Below, piece after piece: positions 55,146-64,000 of a stretch of DNA of 64,000 bases. Below the pieces are notes generated by a model. That model was not told the origin of the DNA. It saw nothing but the letters and a program-made list of their open reading frames with translations, and did not search any database. Within the stretch, counting starts at the first letter, position 1, and each line of letters opens with the position of its first letter. Source of the stretch: Saussurea involucrata (Eukaryota > Streptophyta > Magnoliopsida > Asterales > Asteraceae). A program made the translations under genes and the position numbers. The DNA is taken from assembly GCA_033807775.1 (NCBI GenBank), contig CM066313.1, positions 85,995,484-86,059,483 on the forward strand, given 5' to 3'.

Positions 55146-55609
55146 TTCCAAGAACACAGTCGGTTCAATTTTTACCCAGATTCAGATTAACCGTATACAA
55201 CTTCAAATTCAAACATTCTAATCCGGTAGAAACTGTCTAAAGATGATTACTAACATAAAAGACCAAAGAGCTTACCTCACAATCGAATTCAACCTAGTCG
55301 ATTGATGTGATGACCGTAACTTTCTTCTTTCTGCTTCTCTTCGCCTTCACACACACACGTTCACTTTCTAATTTAGGTTATGAGGATATATCTGAAGTCA
55401 AGAGGCGTTATTAACCCATACTTACCAAATGAACCTCTAACTTCTCACCTATAACCCAAACACCCCTAAACATATATATTTTCCAATCATACCTTAAACA
55501 TCTAACTTTAAGGTTAACTTTATTTAACGGAAAAAGGGGATTTAACTAACAGACTTACCCGGGATATTACATCATCTCCCCCTTAAAAGAATTCCGTCCC
55601 GGAATTCGG

Positions 55610-58600
55610 TTAAGCAAAAAGATGAGGGTATTTGGCTCTCATTTCTGATTCAGATTCCCACGTAGCATCTTGACCTTTATGATGTCTCCACTGAACTTTC
55701 ACTCGTCTGACCTCCTTATTCCGCAGCACTTTAACTTTATGATCAACTATAGCTTCTGGCTCTTCTACATAATTCAGTCTTTCGTCGACTTGTATCTCTG
55801 GTAGGGAGACTGCCTGATCTTGAGTAACCAAACACTTTCGGAAGTTTGACACGTGAAATGCATTATGAATTCTGCTCAACTCTGGTGGAAGATCTAATAT
55901 GTAAGCTACTTCCCCGATCCTTTCAGTGATTGCAAATGGTCCAATATACCTTGGGCTAAGTTTACCCTGTCGACCAAATCTGATGACTCCTTTCCACGGC
56001 GAAACCTTTAACATTACGTAATCCCCAACTTGAAATTCCAACGGCTTTCGACGGCGATCAGCGTAACTCTTCTGTCTATCTTGAGCCACTTTCAATCTTT
56101 CTCGGATCTGTGTAACCTTATCGGCGGTTAACTGAACTATTTCCGGCCCCTCTAGTTGTTTTTCTCCCACTTCGTTCCAGCACAGTGGCGTTCGGCATTT
56201 CCTACCATACAATACTTCAAATGGTGCTGCTTGTATACTGGAATGATAACTGTTGTTGTAAGCGAATTCGATTAACGGTAAATACGTATACCACGATCCC
56301 CCAAAATCAACAATGCAAGCCCGGAGCATATCTTCTAAGGTCTGAATTGTTCGTTCACTCTGCCCATCGGTTTGAGGATGATACGCCGTACTTAATTTTA
56401 TCTGAGTCCCCATTTCCCTTTGAAAACTTCTCCAAAATCTTGAAGTAAAACGACTATCACGATCAGAAATGATCGAGATTGGAACTCCATGTCGAGTTAC
56501 TATTTCATCAATGTACAACTTAGCCAATCGCTCCATTGAATCGGTTTCCTTTATCGGTAGGAAGTGTGCAGACTTTGTCAACCTGTCGACGATCACCCAA
56601 ATGGAATCGAATCCCTTCGGAGTTCTTGGTAGCTTTGTGATAAAGTCTGTGGTAATCTGCTCCCACTTCCACATAGGTATTTCTAGTCGTTGTAGTTGAC
56701 CAAATGGCTTTTGATGTTCGATCTTTACCTTCTTACAAGTATCACACCGTTCTACATACTGAGCAATCCCTCTTTTTATCCCCGGCCACCAATAGAATTG
56801 CTTTAGGTCTTTATACATCTTGTTTGTACCTGGATGAATAGAGAAACGGGATTGATGAGCTTCTTGTAAAACACGATCACGTAACCCACCCAATCGAGGT
56901 ACCCACACTCTGTTCCCCAGACAAAATAACCCACGATTACCCCTTTCTAACAATGCTGACATTCCCACTAACCGTTCTGATTTCAGATGTTCCTCCTGAT
57001 AAGCCTCCATTTGACACTTCTGTAATTCATCAACTAAGTTGGGTAGGAGTTCAGTTCGTAGCGAAATAACTTTTATTGTTCCGCTCCTTTCTTGACGACT
57101 GAGCGCATCTGCCACTACATTCGCCTTTCCCGGGTGATAAAGGATTTCACAGTCGTAATCATTCAGCAATTCCAGCCATCTCCTTTGTCTCATATTTAAC
57201 TCCTTCTGATCAAAGAGGTGTTGGAGACTCTTGTGATCAGTATAAATATGACATTTGGAACCATACAAATAATGTCTCCAAATCTTTAACGCAAAGACGA
57301 CTGCTGCAAGTTCCATATCGTGCGTAGGATACTGTCGTTCATGATCCTTCAGTTGGCGAGAAGCATAAGCTATAACCTTTCCACGCTGCATAAGCACACA
57401 ACCTAATCCCAATTTAGACGCATCACTGTAAACGACAAAGTCTTCAGAACTTTCAGGTAGTGATAGAATTGGCGCGCTGCACAGTTTCTCTTTCAATATT
57501 CTGAATGCCTCGTCCTGTTCCGCTTTCCATTCAAACTTCAAATTCTTTCGGGTCAGCTTAGTCAAAGGCGTTGCGATACGAGAGAAGTCTTTTATGAACT
57601 TCCGATAGTAACCCGCTAAACCCAGAAAACTGCGTACTTCTGATGCTGTCTTAGGCTGTTCCCATTTTTCAACTGCTTCCACTTTCATCGGATCGACTTG
57701 TATACCTTTCTCAGAAACCACGTGCCCCAGAAATTGCACTTTCCTTAGCCAGAATTCACATTTAGAAAATTTCGCATACAACTTTTCCTTCTTCAGTAGC
57801 TCCAGAATCAAACGAAGATGTTGCGCGTGCTCTTCCTTGGATCGAGAATAGATAAGGATATCATCGATAAATACAATTACAAATTTATCGAGATACGGCT
57901 TACATACTCGATTCATTAAATCCATAAAGGCAGCTGGAGCGTTCGTCAATCCAAATGGCATTACTAAAAATTCATGATGACCATACCTCGTTCGAAAAGC
58001 AGTCTTTAAAACGTCTTCTTCTTTAACCTTCAACTGGTGATAACCGGACCTTAGATCTATCTTGGAGAAATAGCAAGCTCCAACTAACTGATCAAAAAGA
58101 TCATCAATTCGGGGTAGCGGATACTTGTTCTTTATCGTGCGTTTATTCAATTCTCGGTAGTCAATACACATCCTCATCGACCCATCTTTCTTTTTCACAA
58201 ATAACACTGGTGCTCCCCACGGCGAAGAACTAGGTCTGATGAAGCCCTTATAGGATAGATCTTGTAGTTGTGCCATCATCTCTTTCATCTCTGGAGGTGC
58301 CAAACGGTACGGTGCACGGGCTACAGGAGTGGCTCCAGGAATTAAGTCTATACCGAACTCTACTTGTCTAACCGGCGGAAGACTGTTCAAGTCTTCAGGA
58401 AACACTTCAGGGAATTCACTAACGATAGGAATATCTTCTATCCTAATCTTTTCCGGCTTAATATCTATCACATAGGCCAAGTAACTCTGACAACCCTTAT
58501 TTACACACTTATGTGCCTTTACTAGTGATATGAGACAAGACTGATGATTCCTACGATCACCATAAATCACTACCGGTCCCTTCGCTGGCAATACAACATT

Positions 58601-58993
58601 TATTATCTTTTTATCACACACTATATTAGCCTGATTCTCGGCTAACCAGTTCATTCCCACTACTACGTCAAACTTTATTAAGGTTATAGGAAACAATTGT
58701 ATAGGCACTCCACACCCTTCTATATTAATCACACAACCGTCAAATACTTCATTAACCGACACTTGGTTGTCATTTGCAGTATCTACTAATAGAGCACGTT
58801 CTAACAATTTAGGTTTCAAACACAGATATGCAGCAAATGCAGGTGACACAAACGATCGGTTTGCACCGGAATCAAACAACACCTTAGCACGTGTAGAGTT
58901 TATCAAAAATGTACCTGTGACCACATCCGGCGTCTCCTCCGCTTCTTTCTCAGTCATTTGAAAGGCACGACCCCTGGTTACTGGCGGTTCCAA
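55610..58993 (-). CDS. pol: Pol of the Tekay-like chromovirus
   Basis: 1127 codons from an in-frame ATG at 58993; the true frame runs on from gag. Protease LFDSGANRSFV near residue 39; RT about 230-410 (MCIDYRELN, FIDDILIYS); RNase H about 500-620 (YSDASKLGLGCVLMQ, HTDHKSLQHLF); integrase about 690-980 (HPGTNKMYKDLKQFYWWPG, TDFITKLPRT, SDRDSRFTSRFW, TDGQSERTIQ); and a C-terminal chromodomain-like part (about 1060-1127) ending EMRAKYPHLFA. All catalytic signatures are present. The chromodomain-like end is expected to guide integration to particular chromatin. Confidence 0.93.
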   Translation of the reverse strand: MEPPVTRGRAFQMTEKEAEETPDVVTGTFLINSTRAKVLFDSGANRSFVSPAFAAYLCLKPKLLERALLVDTANDNQVSVNEVFDGCVINIEGCGVPIQLFPITLIKFDVVVGMNWLAENQANIVCDKKIINVVLPAKGPVVIYGDRRNHQSCLISLVKAHKCVNKGCQSYLAYVIDIKPEKIRIEDIPIVSEFPEVFPEDLNSLPPVRQVEFGIDLIPGATPVARAPYRLAPPEMKEMMAQLQDLSYKGFIRPSSSPWGAPVLFVKKKDGSMRMCIDYRELNKRTIKNKYPLPRIDDLFDQLVGACYFSKIDLRSGYHQLKVKEEDVLKTAFRTRYGHHEFLVMPFGLTNAPAAFMDLMNRVCKPYLDKFVIVFIDDILIYSRSKEEHAQHLRLILELLKKEKLYAKFSKCEFWLRKVQFLGHVVSEKGIQVDPMKVEAVEKWEQPKTASEVRSFLGLAGYYRKFIKDFSRIATPLTKLTRKNLKFEWKAEQDEAFRILKEKLCSAPILSLPESSEDFVVYSDASKLGLGCVLMQRGKVIAYASRQLKDHERQYPTHDMELAAVVFALKIWRHYLYGSKCHIYTDHKSLQHLFDQKELNMRQRRWLELLNDYDCEILYHPGKANVVADALSRQERSGTIKVISLRTELLPNLVDELQKCQMEAYQEEHLKSERLVGMSALLERGNRGLFCLGNRVWVPRLGGLRDRVLQEAHQSRFSIHPGTNKMYKDLKQFYWWPGIKRGIAQYVERCDTCKKVKIEHQKPFGQLQRLEIPMWKWEQITTDFITKLPRTPKGFDSIWVIVDRLTKSAHFLPIKETDSMERLAKLYIDEIVTRHGVPISIISDRDSRFTSRFWRSFQREMGTQIKLSTAYHPQTDGQSERTIQTLEDMLRACIVDFGGSWYTYLPLIEFAYNNSYHSSIQAAPFEVLYGRKCRTPLCWNEVGEKQLEGPEIVQLTADKVTQIRERLKVAQDRQKSYADRRRKPLEFQVGDYVMLKVSPWKGVIRFGRQGKLSPRYIGPFAITERIGEVAYILDLPPELSRIHNAFHVSNFRKCLVTQDQAVSLPEIQVDERLNYVEEPEAIVDHKVKVLRNKEVRRVKVQWRHHKGQDATWESESEMRAKYPHLFA

Positions 58994-59047
58994 CCTTGGT
59001 ATTACTGGTTTAACAATCGCTGGCCTGCCCGATGACCCACCTTGTTG

Positions 59048-60190
59048 TTACCTCCCCCGCGGGCAGTTTGACTGAAGATGATCCGGAGAATTGCATAAGA
59101 AACATAGCCGTGTTACCTTACAATCCTTGATGATGTGTCCGGTCTTCCCACACTTATAACATGCTCGTAAATCACCTTGACAGTTTCCTTGATGGACACG
59201 GTTGCACTTTGGACATGGTCTTTCCGCTGGTCGAAACGGCGGACGGTTATCATACCTCTGAAATCGGGACCTCTTCGAATCATATCGTGGTCCTTCCCAC
59301 TTTCTCTTTCCGATACTCTTATCCCCAGCATCTCTTCTCATATTTCGTTCAACATTCTCCGCGGCATCAACTGCAGCTGAGAATGTATCGGGTCCTTTTG
59401 CAGTCACTAGTCTTCTAACCTCTGAGTTCAGCCCGAAGATAAACCTTTCCGTCTTCATTGCCTCCGTAGCAACATAGTATTCTGCGAACCGAGACTTTTC
59501 CAGGAAGCTAGCGGTGTAGTCTCGAACGGATAGGTTTCCTTGTTGTAAATTCATAAATTCCCCTTCTAATTGCTTAACGGCTGCTTGGGGACAAAATGCG
59601 TTCTTGTAAGCTATCACAAATTCTTCCCATGAGAGGGTAGAATAAACGTCAGATCCTTTAGAATGTATAAAAGACTCCCACCAATACAATGCATCTCCTT
59701 TTAACATGGCTGCCCCGTACAACACTCTATCTTCATCCGCACACTTGCTTGTTTTGAAAATGGCTTCAATTTCCTTTATCCATCTCATCGCTTTCACTGG
59801 ATCCCGATCCCCTGAAAACGTAGGAGGCTTGCAGCTAAGAAACATCTTGTAATCACATTTTCTCATTACCGGCAAGACCGTAGGGGTGATTGGCATCTCC
59901 TCTTCATGTGCAGGATCTGGTTCTTCCGTTTCAGTATTATGAACTTGATTAAACATAGCTTGAATATTGTCTTGTAATCTTCCCATTTCTGCCATTAGAT
60001 CAGCCCTGGTAATAAAATCCGTACTATTTTGTTGGGTTTTGCCTCCGGCTCGACCTCCAGCTCTACCTCCCGTTCTACCCCCGACTCTACCACCTGTTCT
60101 GCCTCCCCTGTCCCCTGTTCCTACTGGCGGATTAGTTCTGTTTGGATTTCTTCCTCCTCCTTGATTCGAATTTCTTGTACCACTTGCCAT
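59048..60190 (-). CDS. gag: Gag of the Tekay-like chromovirus
   Basis: 380 codons from the ATG at 60190. The N-terminus is Gly/Arg-rich (repeats of GGRAGGRTGG type). Capsid domain about residues 120-280 (MRWIKEIEAIF, ALYWWESFI). Three cysteine-rich knuckles lie near 330-376: CPKCNRVHQGNC, CYKCGKTGHIIKDC and CFLCNSPDHLQSNC. The TAA at 59048-59050 is followed by the same open frame into pol, and two CAA codons follow directly, so it was probably CAA in a single gag-pol frame. As it stands the stop would block pol expression unless read through. Confidence 0.9.
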   Translation of the reverse strand: MASGTRNSNQGGGRNPNRTNPPVGTGDRGGRTGGRVGGRTGGRAGGRAGGKTQQNSTDFITRADLMAEMGRLQDNIQAMFNQVHNTETEEPDPAHEEEMPITPTVLPVMRKCDYKMFLSCKPPTFSGDRDPVKAMRWIKEIEAIFKTSKCADEDRVLYGAAMLKGDALYWWESFIHSKGSDVYSTLSWEEFVIAYKNAFCPQAAVKQLEGEFMNLQQGNLSVRDYTASFLEKSRFAEYYVATEAMKTERFIFGLNSEVRRLVTAKGPDTFSAAVDAAENVERNMRRDAGDKSIGKRKWEGPRYDSKRSRFQRYDNRPPFRPAERPCPKCNRVHQGNCQGDLRACYKCGKTGHIIKDCKVTRLCFLCNSPDHLQSNCPRGR

Positions 60191-60451
60191 TCTGTAGATT
60201 TAAACAAGATTAATATACACACAAGCACATACCCCATATAACAAGGTATTCCAGTTCAAACATGTACCTGTAAGATCACAATTACACTGGCCAGGTGTAG
60301 TATGAAATTACCTTACATGATGTTCCTTCTACCCCTTATACTTAGTATCCCGAGGTTCTATAATAATAGGGACATCCTAGTTCACATGCAGTTTAAGTTT
60401 AGGTACAGATACGAATACCTAAATCCCTTAAACTAAGGCTCTGATACCATT
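60191..60451 (-). promoter_or_regulatory. Leader and primer binding site of the Tekay-like element
   Basis: Non-coding leader. TGGTATCAGAGC reads on the minus strand at 60438-60449, two bases from the LTR. The leader is clearly related to 46640-46890 in the chromovirus derivative. Confidence 0.85.
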
Positions 60452-61997
60452 TGTAACGTCCCATATCCCATATACACAACATATCACGCAACATAACACA
60501 AATAGATATAACAAACGAACTTAACATTTCATATACGGTCCAGTAGTCTTTTACAATAGAAAGAAACACACTTGTAATACAATCCTGGTACTATTTGCAT
60601 ACATAACATTTAACATTCCATTACAACTACTAAATAAGTCAAAAGCTTCGTCTTATAGTCCTCCTCACTAGCCATCCATCTCATACTCTACTTACTTGCC
60701 CTTACTTGATCCGCCACCTGGAATACATATTTTTAAAACAAAATGAGGGTTAGACCCGATGGTCTAAGTGAGAAACCCCTGTTAGTTTAAAAACCATTTA
60801 TATAAACTTCATTCATATAAATCACGCCACATAATTACATATATCCAATTAAGCTCACACATCATGTACCTTTCCTTCTCATTTCCTCCTGGCCATATTA
60901 GTGGTAGCAAGCCAACTAATAATATACAACGCTGCACAACATCTACAGCCAAACAACGCTATACAGGTTCTATAGCCAATCACACCGGTCTTAAACCCGG
61001 CCAACGTATTATAACACATTTATAATACACATGTAAATATAATACCTCACTATATTATAATTCACATACAAACACATAATTATCAACAGTTTCACTCCCA
61101 ACTCCACACATGTATGTATTCCAGTAAAAAGTGTTTTCAAAGAAAAACTCACCTGTTTTGGTTATTTCACACGTTCGCAAGCTTCTTTCAAAACAATCCT
61201 ATCTCTTACCACAATTCCACGGAATCTGAAAACAAGTTAAGATACACAATCGCTTTACTAACCAACCACATAAAGCCTAACAATTTCTCATTATCAACTG
61301 TCCCACTACATACTGCATTTAACTCACTACCGGGACTACACAGGGTACCGGGACTTTCACAGTACCGGGACTCTTAGCACCGGGAGTTCCTATACCGGAA
61401 GTTCCTACTACCGGGAGTCCATAATACCGGAACTCTCATTACCGGAAGTCTGCTATACCGGGAATCCACACTACCGGGAGTTCACGTTACCGGGAGTCCA
61501 CACTACCGGGGGTTCACGTTACCGGGACTCCACCGGAAGTTGAATATACCGGGATTTCATATTACCGGGAGTTCCAAGAACACAGTCGGTTCAATTTTTA
61601 CCCATATTCAGATTAACCGTATACAACTTCAAATTCAAACATTCTAATCCGGTAGAAACTGTCTAAAGATGATTACTAACATAAAAGACCAAAGAGCTTA
61701 CCTCAAAATCGAATTCAACCTAGTCGATTGATGTGATGACCGTAACTTTCTTCTTTCTGCTTCTCTTCGCCTTCACACACACACGTTCACTTTCTAATTT
61801 AGGTTATGAGGATATATCTGAAGTCAAGCGGCGTTATTAACCCATACTTACCAAATGAACCTCTAACTTCTCACCTATAACCCAAACACCCCTAAACATA
61901 TATATTTTCCAATCATACCTTAAACATCTAACTTTAAGGTTAACTTTATTTAACGGAAAAAGGGGATTTAACTAACAGACTTACCCGGGATATTACA
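60452..61997 (-). repeat. 5' LTR of the Tekay-like element
   Basis: 1546 bp, with one extra 16-bp unit in the ACCGGG array relative to its partner. The host exon resumes after the CCCAA duplication. Confidence 0.93.
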
Positions 61998-62068
61998 CCC
62001 AAACCTTCATGTTTGGTGCTTTAGGCGTTTATCTGAATCGCTTTCAGACATTGGCAAAGAGTTATATG

Positions 62069-62151
62069 GTTAGTGTGCATGCTTCATTGAGTTTTGCTTG
62101 TTACTACCGTTGTTCTACGAACTAACTATATTAATTAATGTTCATCAACAG
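62069..62151 (+). other. Intron of the PB1-like gene
   Basis: GTTAGTG...CATCAACAG, 83 bp, T-rich with an ACTAACT branch-like site near 62120. Removing it joins KELY to AYPQLFTM through a split Asp codon. Confidence 0.75.
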
Positions 62152-62820
62152 ATGCATATCCACAGTTGTTCACCATGAAAGTCCACCATGGTGGGTACTT
62201 CACGGAACCACCCAGAAGACATTATTTCCGTGGTTTAGAAATTTATGTTGACATGTTAGATGTGGAGGATCTTTCTATGCAACTGCTTGAACAGAACATG
62301 AAATCGCTGGACTATGAAGAACCAAAATACAATAGGTTGTATTTTAAGAGGCTGAATGCAGACTTCTTGACTGGACTGGTAGAATTGAGTATCGACGAAG
62401 ATGTAGCCAACATACGCCAGTATGTTGACGGCCATACTGTGATTGAAGTGTACATCGAGAAAGTGGAGCTTAACACTTTGAGACTCGTCTCGCCAGAGCA
62501 TGTAAGAAGTCGACCCGGATTGTCAAAAACTAAACCATCGTCTAGCCGTAGCCTTAAATTTGGATAATTTTGTACTGTATTGATTAGTATGTGTTTGTTA
62601 TGAAATAATCTTGTATAACATCTATGAGTTGTATTTTTAATATGAACCACTTTTTACACAAATTTCAGACTACTTAAACACTACTTTTCAGACAAATTAA
62701 AGACCTTTATTCATGACAAATTAAACAACAACATACAAACAGGAAAGAAACGAAACAACAATGTCGAACTGGAAAAGTACAAAACAACAACACATAAACA
62801 ACAAAGTACTAAAGCAACAC

Positions 62821-63144
62821 CTACTGAAAAAAAAATTTAGTTTGATCAATCCAACTTTGCTTCTCGCTTACCTTCGCTTGAAGAATTGCGGAGTCTTGCA
62901 AAATGTGGTGAATTTCTTCTTTTTCTCGACGAATACGAGCCTCCCTATCTTTTATATCCCCTTTCATCCTTTTGATCTCCTTTTCTTCCACTTCGATCCT
63001 TATCAAGTGGACTTCCTTCCTGGCCATCATCTGTTTCCACTCTTCTGTCAGTTGGTCTATCTCCTTTTCCCTTGCTGCTATCGCCTTCTGGAGTTTATGT
63101 GGCATTCTTTCAGGTGTATACGATGGGTTAGATGATGATGCCAT
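62821..63144 (-). CDS. Small coiled-coil protein, unknown function
   Basis: 107 codons from the ATG at 63144 (MASSSNPSYTPERMPHK). The frame is open 200 bp further upstream, but that stretch is hydrophobic and low-complexity, so the internal ATG is preferred. Residues about 18-95 form a charged helix with heptad character (EKEIDQLTEEWKQMMARKE, EVEEKEIKRMKGD), ending in DQTKFFFQ. It is convergent with the PB1-like gene, 253 bp apart. The MULE association is only by position. No family was recognised. Confidence 0.5.
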   Translation of the reverse strand: MASSSNPSYTPERMPHKLQKAIAAREKEIDQLTEEWKQMMARKEVHLIRIEVEEKEIKRMKGDIKDREARIRREKEEIHHILQDSAILQAKVSEKQSWIDQTKFFFQ

Positions 63145-64000
63145 TTGTTTACTGAAGAAAGAAAGCAAGAAAGAAAACAAGTGAAAGAAAGCAAGAAAGA
63201 AGGATAGAATGGTGTGAATTATGAATTGCATTTTACTGATATTTATGGATGAAATCTCAAATATGCCAGTGAATTTGAACCACAAATTGGTCTTCAAAGT
63301 ACAATAATTGTGGGAAAAAACAGTAAATGCATGCAAAGATTCGTGCAAAAAGGACCAAAATTGTCATTTTTTTGTCAGATCGCGGGACCCATCGCGGGGA
63401 CAGTCGTGGGGAGGGACCAAAAGTGTAGACGTGGGGATAGTTGGGGGGTATAGCGGGGCGTTTTGGCCAAAACCGTGGACCACGTGTGCCCTATCCCGCG
63501 ACCGCGGGATTAATGGCGGGATTTATGGGTATTTCGGCAAATTCGGAAGAGAAATGGGTATTTTGGTAAGTTAAAGTCAAACTTTGGGTATTTTAATTAA
63601 ATTCCCATTATTTAACTATATCCAAAAACCAATTCTAAAAATCCATGTCTAATTTCGAAATTGATGGGATAAATACAAAATATAAAATAAATGGATTCTC
63701 GACTTTATTTAAATTGACAATTGAACAATTAAAGAAAATACGACGTATTTTTTCTTACAAAAATAATGATGTTTAATTTCTATATCTAACAATTCAATAG
63801 ACGTTTTCTAGATGAAGAATCTGGTGCTCATGAACTATTACATTTATTGATATAGTCAAAAACTTCAAATATTATATAATACAAGATCTCTTGTGGGTAG
63901 GTGTGTCTAGAAAGTCAACCGATCCAATCAAAACCGACCGATCTTGATTGGATATTCAATTGTAATTGGATCGTATCATATCAAAATTTTCAACATCCAA
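63145..64000. other. Intergenic sequence with a G-rich block
   Basis: No supportable gene. 63370-63500 is unusually G-rich on the plus strand, with several runs of four to six G, and contains TCCCGC-GACC-GCGGGA (63494-63509). The rest is AT-rich. The last 120 bp (AACCGACCGATC-type sequence) resemble ends of short non-coding transposons, but no boundaries can be shown. Confidence 0.5.

Larger units (their letters stand above)
54042..55571 (-). repeat. 3' LTR of the Tekay-like element
   Basis: TGTAACGTCCC...GATATTACA. It contains the conserved hairpin (54340-54357) and 15 copies of ACCGG in the array at 54917-55145. The internal side carries CATCTCCCCCTTAAAAG, the complement of its polypurine tract. 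Confidence 0.93.
54042..61997 (-). mobile_element. Tekay-like chromovirus, nearly intact
   Basis: LTRs 54042-55571 (1530 bp) and 60452-61997 (1546 bp) and duplication CCCAA at 54037-54041 and 61998-62002. On the minus strand: 5' LTR, initiator-tRNA primer site, gag, pol, polypurine tract, 3' LTR. The LTRs differ by one 16-bp unit in the TACCGGGA array and a few substitutions. One stop separates gag from pol. Confidence 0.95.
54017..62567 (+). pseudogene. PB1-like-domain gene split by a chromovirus
   Basis: The ATG at 54017 opens a frame of eight codons plus one base up to the insertion. With the element and one copy of CCCAA removed, the frame continues at 62003 to 62068. It then crosses an 83-bp intron (62069-62151) in phase 1 and runs to the stop at 62565-62567, about 167 residues in all. 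The C-terminal exon contains MKVHHGGYFTEPPRRHYFRG and a following region typical of the PB1-like domain found at the N-terminus of plant MuDR-type transposases. Here the gene ends without a transposase core. It may be a truncated MULE, or a separate accessory gene of the MULE at 1844-4272. It contains no stop or frameshift other than the insertion, so it was probably intact when hit. Confidence 0.75.

Noticed and set aside
62761..63135. 124-codon plus-strand ORF
   Set aside because: Antisense to the coiled-coil ORF; low-complexity Phe-rich translation without domain evidence.
63880..64000. End of a hAT- or MITE-like element
   Set aside because: The sequence style is suggestive, but no terminal repeat, target duplication or second end lies within the window.

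Overview
This is plant nuclear DNA made almost entirely of nested LTR retrotransposons. The lineages present (Athila, Tekay-like chromoviruses, and Ty1/Copia elements with a large third ORF) and a MuDR-type transposase with a SWIM finger and a small GT-AG intron all point to an angiosperm. The third ORF of the Copia elements resembles proteins I recall from Asteraceae genome annotations, so a composite-family plant is my best guess (inference). No ordinary single-copy host gene is evident.

The oldest layer is a Mutator-like (MULE) locus: a decayed MuDR transposase at 1844-4272, then, after the large insertions are removed, a small two-exon gene with a PB1-like domain (exon pieces at 54017-54041 and 62003-62068, exon 2 at 62152-62567) and a convergent short coiled-coil ORF (62821-63144, minus). 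Three elements sit directly in this layer. The 3' end of Copia-1 (1-1843) cuts the transposase. A 49.3-kb Athila nest (4503-53821, target duplication TAGTC) lies in a minisatellite downstream of it. A nearly intact Tekay-like chromovirus (54042-61997, duplication CCCAA) splits the PB1-like gene after codon 8.

Athila-1 (minus strand) reads from right to left and is broken three times. A mostly non-coding chromovirus derivative occupies 41856-48547 (duplication AAAAT) in its reverse transcriptase. A younger, nearly intact Athila-2 occupies 28815-41093 (duplication GTATG) in its RNase H. A gag-only Gypsy tandem occupies 7165-25108 in its 3' ORF. The Gypsy tandem has the form (truncated internal)-LTR-internal-LTR, and its second internal region contains Copia-2 (11910-22942, duplication CTATT). 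Five target-site duplications match exactly, so the nesting order can be read directly.

The most interesting signal is that each Copia and Athila element carries its own short word. It is repeated in the LTR, the untranslated regions and interdomain linkers of the coding sequence: TCGCTGA (Copia-1), GCAGTAYTAAC (Copia-2), ATGCTGCAGCAT (Athila-1), CCCACTGTGGG (Athila-2). The same elements carry an extra 3' ORF with basic, nuclear-localisation-like stretches. This recalls the sequence-specific anti-silencing system of VANDAL transposons (VANC proteins and their dispersed motifs) and is offered as a testable hypothesis. A second signal is a short hairpin with a four-base loop and changed stem pairs at one position in the LTRs of three different chromovirus families. 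Most internal stop codons fit C-to-T change on one strand or the other, as expected for methylated, silenced elements.
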